Source: Thermoplasmata archaeon (GTDB lineage: Archaea; Thermoplasmatota; E2; UBA202; DSCA01). From it: DNA of 27,779 nucleotides. Location: contig JAGGSL010000140.1 of assembly GCA_021159125.1 (NCBI GenBank), positions 1 through 27,779 of the forward strand, given 5' to 3'. A model generated the notes under the pieces. The model did no database searches and was not told the origin of the DNA. It was given only the letters and a program-made list of their open reading frames with translations. The position numbers and the translations under genes are program-made. Of the stretch, positions 21,377 to 27,765 are shown piece by piece (the stretch's first letter is position 1; each line of letters opens with the position of its first letter).

Positions 21377-22468
21377 CTATTCATCAGGCAAAATTTTTTT
21401 CATTCGCCTTACTGCTTTCAGCTTTTCCTCTTTCCCGATTTTTGCTTCTTCTATACCCTGCTTTATGATGGAAGTTGCTTCATCCATTGCTCTCCTGTTC
21501 ACAGGGTACGGTACCCCGTCTTTTCCGCCAACAGCAAAAGAGTATTTTATGGGGTCTTTCCATGAGGGGGGAGCGCCGTACATCAATTCCGATATATATG
21601 CAAGAGCCCTCACTGTCGCAGGCCCCACACCCCTGATTGAAAGCATCTCTTCATAGTCACGAGGCTGGAACTCATATATCCCTTTTATCACATTCCAGTT
21701 TATTCTCTGCGGCATGCGGAGATGGGGAATTTTCATGTTCCATCCATCAAGGGTTGTCTGGCACGATGGCTTTTTGAGAAGCTCCCATTCCCTTCTCAAA
21801 TGCCTCGGGTTATCTCTCACCAGGTCAACGGATACTTTTCTCGCCTCCCTGCTTTCCCTTGCGGTCATATCCATTGCCTTCTCCTTTTTTCCCAAAATTG
21901 CATTATGGGGCTCTTCAACAAAAACCTTCAGATCGTCAGATAGCCAGTGGTATCTTCTCGCATATTTATAATCGATGTTCATCCCCTGCTGTATAACAGC
22001 CCAATCGCCATCTTCTGACATTATGAGAACATGGTGGTAAAGCGCATAGCCGTCCTGAAGCGCAGCATTATCCACTTTTGCCGCCATCCTGCTCGCATAT
22101 TTCAACGAATCTATGGTTTCTTCCCCCAGGCCCATCTCGTAGCCGATTGTGTCTATCTCCTCAAGGGTTTTTTTCGAACTTTTGCCCTTCCCTCCTGCTA
22201 TCCTCACTTCACGCTTCCCTGACAGAGCTTCCTTAAGGGCACCGCATGTGACTGTTGTAGTGCCAGAGGAATGCCAGTCAAATCCGAGCACGCATGAAAA
22301 TGCCTGAAACCAGAAAGGGTCTGAAATTGTCTGCAAAAATTTTTTCTTTCCGTACTCGTAAATCATAACCTCGGATATTGCCTCCGCAAGCTTTACCATT
22401 CTCCCGAACAACCATCTGGGCGCTTTTCCTGGATGCAAAGGGAGCGATGCCATCCCTGTCCTTTCCAT
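21377..22468 (-). CDS. DUF763 family protein
   Basis: A 363-aa soluble protein that matches the DUF763 pattern known from archaea and thermophilic bacteria. The N-terminal RTGMASLPLHPGKAPRWLFG is the family hallmark, followed by CGALKEAL, the basic GGKGKSSKK stretch and DGYALYHHVLI. Near the C-terminus, LSIRGVGPATVRALAYIS looks like a helix-hairpin-helix DNA-binding motif (about 288-305). Nucleic-acid binding or processing is therefore plausible, but no reaction is established. A TATA box lies 26 nt before the ATG. The gene is divergent from the structured element and regulator module to its right. Confidence 0.85.
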   Translation of the reverse strand: MERTGMASLPLHPGKAPRWLFGRMVKLAEAISEVMIYEYGKKKFLQTISDPFWFQAFSCVLGFDWHSSGTTTVTCGALKEALSGKREVRIAGGKGKSSKKTLEEIDTIGYEMGLGEETIDSLKYASRMAAKVDNAALQDGYALYHHVLIMSEDGDWAVIQQGMNIDYKYARRYHWLSDDLKVFVEEPHNAILGKKEKAMDMTARESREARKVSVDLVRDNPRHLRREWELLKKPSCQTTLDGWNMKIPHLRMPQRINWNVIKGIYEFQPRDYEEMLSIRGVGPATVRALAYISELMYGAPPSWKDPIKYSFAVGGKDGVPYPVNRRAMDEATSIIKQGIEEAKIGKEEKLKAVRRMKKILPDE

Positions 22469-22490
22469 TGGATAAATATGGGGGCCGAAA

Positions 22491-22497
22491 TATAAAA
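22491..22497 (-). promoter_or_regulatory. TATA box of the DUF763 gene
   Basis: Minus-strand TTTTATA is centred about 26 nt before the ATG at 22468, giving a leaderless transcript. Confidence 0.5.
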
Positions 22498-22514
22498 GCT
22501 TGCACGGGGGGCAG

Positions 22515-22524
22515 ATTTAAATAA
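22515..22524 (+). promoter_or_regulatory. TATA box of the structured element
   Basis: ATTTAAATAA predicts transcription from about 22544. No long gene starts there. Instead a GC-rich, foldable stretch follows, along with a leaderless 14-codon frame at 22548. Confidence 0.45.
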
Positions 22525-22543
22525 AAACTTTTCCTTTCAAAAA

Positions 22544-22625
22544 ACAAATGTGGGAGGCAGGGGGACGGAGAGGCGGTGATTGGAAAAAGTAGAGGAGGGA
22601 AAATCCTCTTCCTATCCCCCAGTTC
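22544..22625 (+). ncRNA. Candidate structured RNA or switch-like leader
   Basis: A GC- and purine-rich island in A/T-rich surroundings, about 25 nt downstream of a TATA box. GGGGGA (22560-22565) can pair with TCCCCC (22615-22620), and a local hairpin AGAGGA (22591-22596) / TCCTCT (22604-22609) fits inside. Alternatively, GGAGAGG (22567-22573) can pair with CCTCTTCC (22605-22612) with one bulge, which extends the outer stem and excludes the local hairpin. A 14-codon frame MWEAGGRRGGDWKK (22548-22592) starts 4 nt from the predicted 5' end. It could be a free RNA or a leader of the regulator operon at 22781. It resembles no RNA family I know. Confidence 0.4.
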
Positions 22626-22665
22626 GTGAAAGTAAAATGTTCTTATTGTTTATAAAGGATATCTG

Positions 22666-22698
22666 ACAAACATCGAAACGTATAATACAAATATCGAA
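22666..22698 (+). promoter_or_regulatory. Operator-like direct repeats ACAAAYATCGAA
   Basis: ACAAACATCGAA (22666-22677) and ACAAATATCGAA (22687-22698) are 21 bp apart, two helical turns, just upstream of the TATA box at 22708. The second copy is part of TATCGAATAC, which recurs next to the promoter of the secreted gene at 24734. They are likely sites for the winged-helix regulator encoded downstream. Confidence 0.45.
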
Positions 22699-22707
22699 TA
22701 CAAAATT

Positions 22708-22716
22708 TTTTATATC
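22708..22716 (+). promoter_or_regulatory. TATA box of the membrane protein-regulator operon
   Basis: TTTTATATC predicts a start near 22738 and a leader of about 43 nt before the ATG at 22781. The short palindrome ATCGCCCTCCGAT covers its 3' edge. Confidence 0.4.
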
Positions 22717-22780
22717 GCCCTCCGATAAATAAATTCGGGGTGTTAGCATAGAAGAGATAATAATATTTTCATCAATTGTA

Positions 22781-22993
22781 ATGCTGGGGTTATCATTTTT
22801 GTTGATGCTTGTTTCGGTAGTATCATATTTAAGGATAAAAGACATAAAAATGCTTTTTCTGGTGGCAGCGTTCTCTCTGTTTTTTGTAAAAGGTATTTTC
22901 TTGCTCGCAGAAGTTGCCCATCAAAGTTTGATTTTGATAGTGTTTGATTTGCTGATAATAGTTTTTCTCTACCTTACTGTGGTCAGGAGATAG
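22781..22993 (+). CDS. Small membrane protein paired with winged-helix regulator
   Basis: The 70-aa protein is nearly all membrane: three hydrophobic segments (about 1-17, 23-44 and 47-67) and a basic end (VVRR). It has no cysteine or metal motif. It lies 24 nt upstream of a tandem winged-helix regulator on the same strand. This pairing of a tiny polytopic protein with a winged-helix regulator is common in archaea (for example DUF7521-type proteins in haloarchaea) and suggests a membrane sensor or tether for the regulator. The open frame with hydrophobic sequence continues about 16 codons upstream to 22733 without an ATG or GTG, so the true start is uncertain. Confidence 0.65.
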   Translation: MLGLSFLLMLVSVVSYLRIKDIKMLFLVAAFSLFFVKGIFLLAEVAHQSLILIVFDLLIIVFLYLTVVRR

Positions 22994-23017
22994 GTAATTC
23001 GATGGGAGTGTCATCAG

Positions 23018-23572
23018 ATGATAAAAGAGGATTCGCTTGCCCTGGAAACCAGAAGAAAAATATACAATCTTATTTTAAACTATCCGGGGCTTCATGAGAG
23101 GGAAATTGCAAGAAAGCTCGATATATCGCTGAGCACTCTGGATTATCACCTCCATTACCTGGAAAAGAGGGAAATAGTTGTTTCCAAAAAAGACGGGAGA
23201 TATACACGCTACTTCGCTTCTCTAAAAGTGGGAATGCAGGACAAAAAAATTATTGCCATACTCCGCCAAAAAACGCCCCGCAAAATAATTCTATTCCTCT
23301 TGATGCATCCGGATTCCATCCACAAGGATATATGCGAGGGGGTGAAAAAATCTCCTTCCACAATCTCGTTCCACCTGAAAAAGATGGTTGATGCGGGTAT
23401 TATTGAAGCCGTCTCTCTCGGGAGAGAAACAGCATATTCTGTAAAGGATGAAGAGGAGGTGATAAAAATGCTTATCACCTACAAAAACACGTTTTTGGAC
23501 AGCGCTGTTGACAGTTTCATAGAAACATGGTCATCGCTAAACCCCGACCAGGTCAAAAAGTTCAGAGAATAG
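23018..23572 (+). CDS. Tandem winged-helix transcriptional regulator
   Basis: A 184-aa protein with two ArsR/MarR-like winged helix-turn-helix domains. The first is at about 8-70 (REIARKLDISLSTLDYHLHY as recognition region, then a wing with KKDGRYTRYF). The second is at about 75-152 (KDICEGVKKSPSTISFHLKK, wing GRETAYSV). No ligand domain or cysteine pair is obvious. It is co-transcribed with the small membrane protein upstream, and its 3' end overlaps the convergent secreted-protein gene by 11 nt. Repeats in front of its own operon, and a matching site in front of the convergent gene, suggest autoregulation and control of that gene; this is inferred. Confidence 0.88.
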   Translation: MIKEDSLALETRRKIYNLILNYPGLHEREIARKLDISLSTLDYHLHYLEKREIVVSKKDGRYTRYFASLKVGMQDKKIIAILRQKTPRKIILFLLMHPDSIHKDICEGVKKSPSTISFHLKKMVDAGIIEAVSLGRETAYSVKDEEEVIKMLITYKNTFLDSAVDSFIETWSSLNPDQVKKFRE

Positions 23573-24734
23573 ACTTATCTTTTCTGAACATTGCCCACGC
23601 TGCTGCAACAACAACCAGCATGGCGCTTACTGCCGCCATTCCCATGAAAATCGGGTTTTTGACAAGAGATTCTATAACAATTTTATGTTCACTGAAATGA
23701 GGGATGCTTATCAACAGGAAAAATTCATCTCCGCATTTTGATTTTACATTGACAATGGAATACTCCGGCTGCAGCCCGTCATTGTCTGGATTTAACACAT
23801 CTGTCAGGTTATCAGCCATTGGTATCTCTTTTCCGTCAAACATGACTTTCAAATCTTTCGGAGACATCGCCCCACCGATATTGACCTTTATTGTCTTCCC
23901 TGCAGTATGGTCGTCCCCGCTTACAAAAAATTCTGCTTTTTCGCCATTAATAGTAACATTCTTTATGCTCACATTTCCGTAATAGGAAACAGAGTCAACC
24001 TTGTAGCTGTTATTTTTTCTGACAATGGTTATTTCTCCTCCGAGCGTTCTTGCTTTTATCGCTCTACTGACGGCTTCCTCAGCATTGTATATTTCCGGGG
24101 TTTTATCTGCAATGGGTCCGAGATCCGTGCCCCTGAACATCACATTCTTCTTAGCCACTATTTTCCCGTCCTTTTCTTCGAGCATATCGTTGCTTATTAT
24201 AGTCCCGGAAAAATTATTTTTTGATATTTCAACGATATTCCCTTCCCACGTCAGGTTATATTTGCTCAAATTTGAAAAGATTATATCTCCCGTAGTATGT
24301 ATTTTCAGAAAATTGATTGAGGTATCATGCATCTCTATACTGCAGTTTCCATAGGTGAACGATATCTCCGACCTTTCGAATGCCATTTTTTTGTAGGACA
24401 AATCATTTATGTAGTCCTTCAGCCACTCCTCTTTAGAGAGCAATTTCTTCAATACGGCATCATCAAGAATCTGGAAATAAATTTCCATATGGTCTGATTT
24501 ATAAATTATATCAAGCAGGTGGGAACCCTCGGCAGAGTAAACAGAAATCATGCATCCTTCAAGCCCTGAAAGCGCATATTTCCCGGCAATTCCATCTGAA
24601 CCATACTGACAGAAGCTTCCGACATCAAAATAATGGCCACTCTCTTCATTTGAGGTTCCATCTCCCAAAGCTGTGCCACTACCAAGTACAATAATCAATA
24701 CAATGACCGGAACTATCAGCTTTATCCCTTTCAT
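23562..24734 (-). CDS. Exported, C-terminally anchored surface protein
   Basis: The 390-aa protein has a signal peptide (about 1-24, MKGIKLIVPVIVLIIVLGSG onward), a long extracellular part rich in beta-strand and Asn-x-Ser/Thr sites (for example NCS, NLS, NLT, NFS, NNS, NVS and NVT), and a C-terminal membrane helix (about 360-382) with a short basic tail (FRKDKSIL). A pair of cysteines near the N-terminus (FCQYG and GCMIS) could form a disulfide. No enzyme motif is visible. The ATG at 24734 lies 27-30 nt after a clear TATA box; the frame is open to 24779 but that extension covers the promoter. It is convergent with, and possibly controlled by, the winged-helix regulator. Confidence 0.75.
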   Translation of the reverse strand: MKGIKLIVPVIVLIIVLGSGTALGDGTSNEESGHYFDVGSFCQYGSDGIAGKYALSGLEGCMISVYSAEGSHLLDIIYKSDHMEIYFQILDDAVLKKLLSKEEWLKDYINDLSYKKMAFERSEISFTYGNCSIEMHDTSINFLKIHTTGDIIFSNLSKYNLTWEGNIVEISKNNFSGTIISNDMLEEKDGKIVAKKNVMFRGTDLGPIADKTPEIYNAEEAVSRAIKARTLGGEITIVRKNNSYKVDSVSYYGNVSIKNVTINGEKAEFFVSGDDHTAGKTIKVNIGGAMSPKDLKVMFDGKEIPMADNLTDVLNPDNDGLQPEYSIVNVKSKCGDEFFLLISIPHFSEHKIVIESLVKNPIFMGMAAVSAMLVVVAAAWAMFRKDKSIL

Positions 24735-24760
24735 CTGGAATCTATTATTACTTCTTGTTT

Positions 24761-24766
24761 TATAAA
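24761..24766 (-). promoter_or_regulatory. TATA box of the anchored surface protein next to the regulator
   Basis: Minus-strand TTTATA, with AAAACAAG following, is centred about 29 nt before the ATG at 24734. The TATCGAATAC element at 24781-24790 lies just upstream of it. Confidence 0.45.
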
Positions 24767-24792
24767 GAGTATGGTACATTTATCGAATACTC
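24767..24792 (-). promoter_or_regulatory. Operator-like element with TATCGAATAC
   Basis: GAGTAT (24767-24772) and ATACTC (24787-24792) form an inverted repeat around the TATA-proximal region. TATCGAATAC (24781-24790) is identical to a ten-base stretch at 22693-22702 in the repeats before the regulator operon. Its place directly upstream of the TATA box suits regulator binding. Confidence 0.4.
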
Positions 24793-24807
24793 ATGTTCTT
24801 CAGAGCA

Positions 24808-25731
24808 TCACTTCTCTATCCGCTCGATTAGCGAAGCAATCATGAGCGGCAAAAGCACGGTGGCATCACCCTCTATCGTCACATATTTCGCCTTTTCTTT
24901 CAACTTTCCCCAGGAAATTCCTTCTCTTATTCTCGCCCCAGACAAAGAACCGTCCCATTCCGGAGATGAGGTTATGTAAACCGCACTGTCCAAGCCACCG
25001 CGAAACTGATTCCACCATATAAGGTGGTGCTTTGATATCCCTCCCCCGATTATCAGCGCCCCCATCTTTTCCTCATCGCTGAAGAATATGTCTGCCAGCT
25101 CTTTCTCATCTTTCAGCAGATCAATCTTGAATTTGTGCGACTGGGAGAACATCCATATCTGCGACCCCACGGCGCCGTCTGTAATGCCCGGCACGTACAC
25201 AGGTACATTGTTTTTCCATGCCCAGTAGAGTATAGAATCCTCGCCGAGATGCTTGCCTATTTGCTGGCATATCTCTCTTGTCCCCCATTCATCCTTTTCC
25301 TTTACCATATCCTCGAGAATTTCCTGCATTTTTTGTTCAATGATAACTCCATAGCTCTCGTTGGGCACGAGCACATTTCCCAGTCGGTTCACACCCCGTC
25401 TGTGAAGTTCAATATCATCCATGAGGAAAGAGCCATGGTAATAGTCTTTCCAGTTCCTCGCCATATCGTGATCGAGGGTGCCGCATGTGGTCATTATCAC
25501 ATCCACAATGCCCTGCTTCACCATTTCCTTTATCACTCCTCTTGTGCCTGTGGCAACTATACATGCAGGAAATGAAAGGCTTATTTTGTATCCCTCCTTT
25601 ACCATCTCTTCAAGTATGTTGACTCCTTCGCCAACTTTTTTTGCAGTAAAGCCGCCCGCATCGTACATCTGCCTAACAATTTCATCTGCACTCATATTTT
25701 TGTGCGGAGTAATGTCTCTAACAGGTATCAT
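24808..25731 (-). CDS. dhs: Deoxyhypusine synthase
   Basis: Transfers the aminobutyl group of spermidine to the conserved lysine of aIF5A in the cytoplasm. The 307 aa show the NAD- and spermidine-site segments TTCGTLDHDMAR (81-92) and VPGITDGAVGSQ (180-191), the catalytic Lys234 in GGGISKHHLIWW, and the C-terminal EWDGSLSGARIREGISWGKL. The target protein aIF5A is also encoded in this window (14670-15053), but in a separate unit. A TATA box at 25751-25760 is 25 nt before the ATG, so the mRNA is leaderless. No hydroxylase follows, as expected for archaea, where the deoxyhypusine form is common. Confidence 0.95.
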   Translation of the reverse strand: MIPVRDITPHKNMSADEIVRQMYDAGGFTAKKVGEGVNILEEMVKEGYKISLSFPACIVATGTRGVIKEMVKQGIVDVIMTTCGTLDHDMARNWKDYYHGSFLMDDIELHRRGVNRLGNVLVPNESYGVIIEQKMQEILEDMVKEKDEWGTREICQQIGKHLGEDSILYWAWKNNVPVYVPGITDGAVGSQIWMFSQSHKFKIDLLKDEKELADIFFSDEEKMGALIIGGGISKHHLIWWNQFRGGLDSAVYITSSPEWDGSLSGARIREGISWGKLKEKAKYVTIEGDATVLLPLMIASLIERIEK

Positions 25732-25750
25732 AAAAACAAAAATAAAGAGG

Positions 25751-25760
25751 GGTATAAAAA
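25751..25760 (-). promoter_or_regulatory. TATA box of dhs
   Basis: Minus-strand TTTTTATACC is centred about 25 nt before the ATG at 25731. It lies between the thermosome stop codon and dhs. Confidence 0.5.
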
Positions 25761-25822
25761 GAATGGGTAGAGGGGGATTAGATTATATCCGGCTGGCTGC
25801 TGGCAGATGCCTGCTTAATCTC

Positions 25823-27463
25823 TTAGTACTCGGGCATTCCGCCGCCCATGCCGCCGCCTGCGCCGCCACCGCTACCGCCGCCGCTGCTTCCCTTCGCTGC
25901 TATGACATCGTCAATGCGCAGTATCATGACTGTTGTTTCAGTTGCAGACTTTATTGCCTGTGTTCCTACCCTCATCGGCTCAACGACATTCTTGCTTCTC
26001 ATGTCTCCTGGCTTTCCTGCGAATATGTCCACACCGTATGTCTTCTTTCCTTCCTTGTGGGCTTTCTTCAGTTCTATTAGCATGTCAATCGCATCTAGCC
26101 CTGCATTGGTTGCAAGCGTCTTTGGAATGACCTCTATTGCATCTGCAAATGCCTCAACAGCCATCTGCTCTCTGCCGCCCACGCTGCTTGCAAAGTCCCT
26201 CAGGGCGAGAGAAATCTCTGTTGCTGCCGAGCCGCCGCCTGTAGTTATCTTTCCGTCCTCGAGTGTCGCTGCCACCACAGACAGAGCATCATGCATTCCG
26301 CGCTCTATCTCGTCGACCACATGTTCTGTTCCGCCCCTTATGAGAATCGTTACTGCCTTTGCTTCCTTGCAGTTCGTGACAAACACCATCTCGTCATCGC
26401 CTATTTTCTTTTCCTCAACTTTGCCTGCATATCCAAGATCGCTGTCTTCCACTTCGTCAAGCTCTGACACTATTGAAGCGCCTGTTGCCCTTGCAAGCTT
26501 CTCCATGTCTGATTTCTTTACTCTTCGGACAGCAAATATCCCTGCCTTTGAGAGGTAATGCTGTGCAAGGTCGTCTATTCCCTTCTGGCAGAGCACAACG
26601 TTGGCACCTGACGCTTTTATTTTATCGACCATCTTGCGGAGCATCGCTTCTTCCTCATCAAGGAACTTCTGCAGCTGGGTCGGATCAGATATGCGTATCT
26701 GTGCATCAACCTCTGTTTTCTTTACCTCGAGAGCAGTGTTCAGAAGCATGATTTTTGCATCCTTTACGACTTTTGGCATTCCCGGATGGACTCTTTCCTT
26801 GTCAAGAACTATGCCTTCTATGAGTTCAGTATCTTCAACAGAACCTCCGTGTTTCTTCTCTATTTTTACGTTGTCAAGGTCAACTGTAATTTTTCCATTT
26901 TCTTCATCAGAGACGGCTTTTACAGCCCTGTATGCAATATCTGAAAGCAATTCCTTATTCGCAGCCGCAGCCTTGCCGGTCATGGATGTTGCTGCTATCT
27001 CTTTCAATACTTCGGCATCGTCAGGCTTCACATCCTCTGCAATGCTTTCCAGGATTTCGCATGCCTTCTTGCTTGCTATGCGGTATCCGTCTGCAATTAC
27101 TGTAGGATGAACATCCTGCTCTATGAGGTCGAGGGCTTTCTTGAGCAACTCTCCTGCAATTATCACTGCAGAAGTTGTCCCGTCCCCGCATTCCTCATCC
27201 TGGGTTTTTGCCACCTCTACAATCATTTTTGCTGCAGGATGCTCTATATCTATTTCTTTGAGAATCGTGACGCCGTCATTTGTGATAACCACGTCCCCCA
27301 TGCTGTCCACGAGCATCTTGTCCATTCCCTTTGGTCCGAGAGTTGAGCGTACGGCATCGGCTATCGCCATTGCAGCCCTTATGTTATTATGCTGTGCATC
27401 TCTTCCCTGTTCCCTTTCAGTTCCTTCTTTCAATATCAATATTGGTTGTTTTCCAGATAACAT
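25823..27463 (-). CDS. Thermosome subunit (group II chaperonin)
   Basis: ATP-driven folding chamber of the archaeal cytosol. The 546 aa are full length. ATP-site motifs include TLGPKGMDKMLVD (41-53), NDGVTILKEI (62-71) and GDGTTSAV (93-100), and in the second half GGGSAATEISLALR. The C-terminus is the usual flexible Gly/Met tail (GGGMGGGMPEY), which projects into the cavity. One subunit gene is present here; a second paralogue may lie elsewhere. Unlike most genes in the window it has a short leader with a Shine-Dalgarno-like GGTGAT (27469-27474), 5 nt before the ATG, which is consistent with a highly translated heat-shock gene. Confidence 0.97.
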   Translation of the reverse strand: MLSGKQPILILKEGTEREQGRDAQHNNIRAAMAIADAVRSTLGPKGMDKMLVDSMGDVVITNDGVTILKEIDIEHPAAKMIVEVAKTQDEECGDGTTSAVIIAGELLKKALDLIEQDVHPTVIADGYRIASKKACEILESIAEDVKPDDAEVLKEIAATSMTGKAAAANKELLSDIAYRAVKAVSDEENGKITVDLDNVKIEKKHGGSVEDTELIEGIVLDKERVHPGMPKVVKDAKIMLLNTALEVKKTEVDAQIRISDPTQLQKFLDEEEAMLRKMVDKIKASGANVVLCQKGIDDLAQHYLSKAGIFAVRRVKKSDMEKLARATGASIVSELDEVEDSDLGYAGKVEEKKIGDDEMVFVTNCKEAKAVTILIRGGTEHVVDEIERGMHDALSVVAATLEDGKITTGGGSAATEISLALRDFASSVGGREQMAVEAFADAIEVIPKTLATNAGLDAIDMLIELKKAHKEGKKTYGVDIFAGKPGDMRSKNVVEPMRVGTQAIKSATETTVMILRIDDVIAAKGSSGGGSGGGAGGGMGGGMPEY

Positions 27464-27468
27464 GTTAC

Positions 27469-27505
27469 ATCACCAAGAACGGTATAATAATTCTTCTATA
27501 TAAAA
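27469..27505 (-). promoter_or_regulatory. Thermosome promoter and ribosome binding site
   Basis: The TATA box, TTTTATATAG on the minus strand (27496-27505), predicts a start near 27475, followed by GGTGAT (27469-27474). The leader is about 12 nt long. The promoter overlaps the stop codon of the upstream mini zinc protein gene. Confidence 0.5.
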
Positions 27506-27506
27506 T

Positions 27507-27671
27507 TTACTCTGCAATGACGTCCTGGGAGCCATTCTTATATGCCAGATAGCAGTTATCACATAGATAGGCGCCTATACTTTCCACAAAATGGGCATGC
27601 TCCTTGCATATATCCTGATAGCAGTGATTGCATTTTGTAACGCTTTTTGCTCCACATATGTAGCAGCCCAT
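27507..27671 (-). CDS. Mini zinc-binding protein upstream of the thermosome
   Basis: A 54-aa protein, MGCYICGAKSVTKCNHCYQD at the start, with Cys pairs at C3/C6, C14/C17 and C37/C40 plus Cys22, His26 and His28. This layout (CxxC, CxxC, CxxxHxH, CxxC) resembles B-box or zinc-ribbon modules that hold two zinc ions. An ATG at 27683 would add four residues. A TATA box at 27697-27704 favours 27671. It lies 43 nt upstream of the thermosome on the same strand but the thermosome has its own promoter. No partner or nucleic-acid target can be read from sequence. Confidence 0.7.
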   Translation of the reverse strand: MGCYICGAKSVTKCNHCYQDICKEHAHFVESIGAYLCDNCYLAYKNGSQDVIAE

Positions 27672-27696
27672 ATTCTCACGCATATAATACGGAGCG

Positions 27697-27704
27697 ATTT
27701 AAAT
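27697..27704 (-). promoter_or_regulatory. TATA box of the mini zinc protein gene
   Basis: ATTTAAAT, a palindromic A/T box centred 29 nt before the ATG at 27671 and only 17 nt before the ATG at 27683. Confidence 0.4.
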
Positions 27705-27748
27705 ACATTTGCAGGCAACATAATTTCTGTTGTTCTATCAAAACAATT

Positions 27749-27765
27749 TTGTCCTTATAGGACAA
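27749..27765. promoter_or_regulatory. Palindromic operator candidate TTGTCC-N5-GGACAA
   Basis: A perfect 6-bp inverted repeat around TTATA, followed at once by the plus-strand A/T box TTTATATAT (27769-27776). It probably belongs to the promoter of a plus-strand gene just beyond the right edge, and it could also affect the divergent mini zinc protein gene. Confidence 0.45.

Noticed and set aside
21304..21384. N-terminal extension of the cyclophilin to 21384
   Set aside because: It would bury the lipoprotein signal and cover the TATA box; the ATG at 21303 gives a standard lipobox protein.
25823..25890. Short tandem repeat of GGX codons near the thermosome end
   Set aside because: This is the normal Gly/Met-rich C-terminal tail of group II chaperonins, not a DNA repeat element.
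25848..26558. Long plus-strand frame of 236 codons opposite the thermosome
   Set aside because: It is the antisense shadow of a strongly conserved chaperonin gene; its Pro/Ser-rich composition comes from the Gly-rich tail codons.
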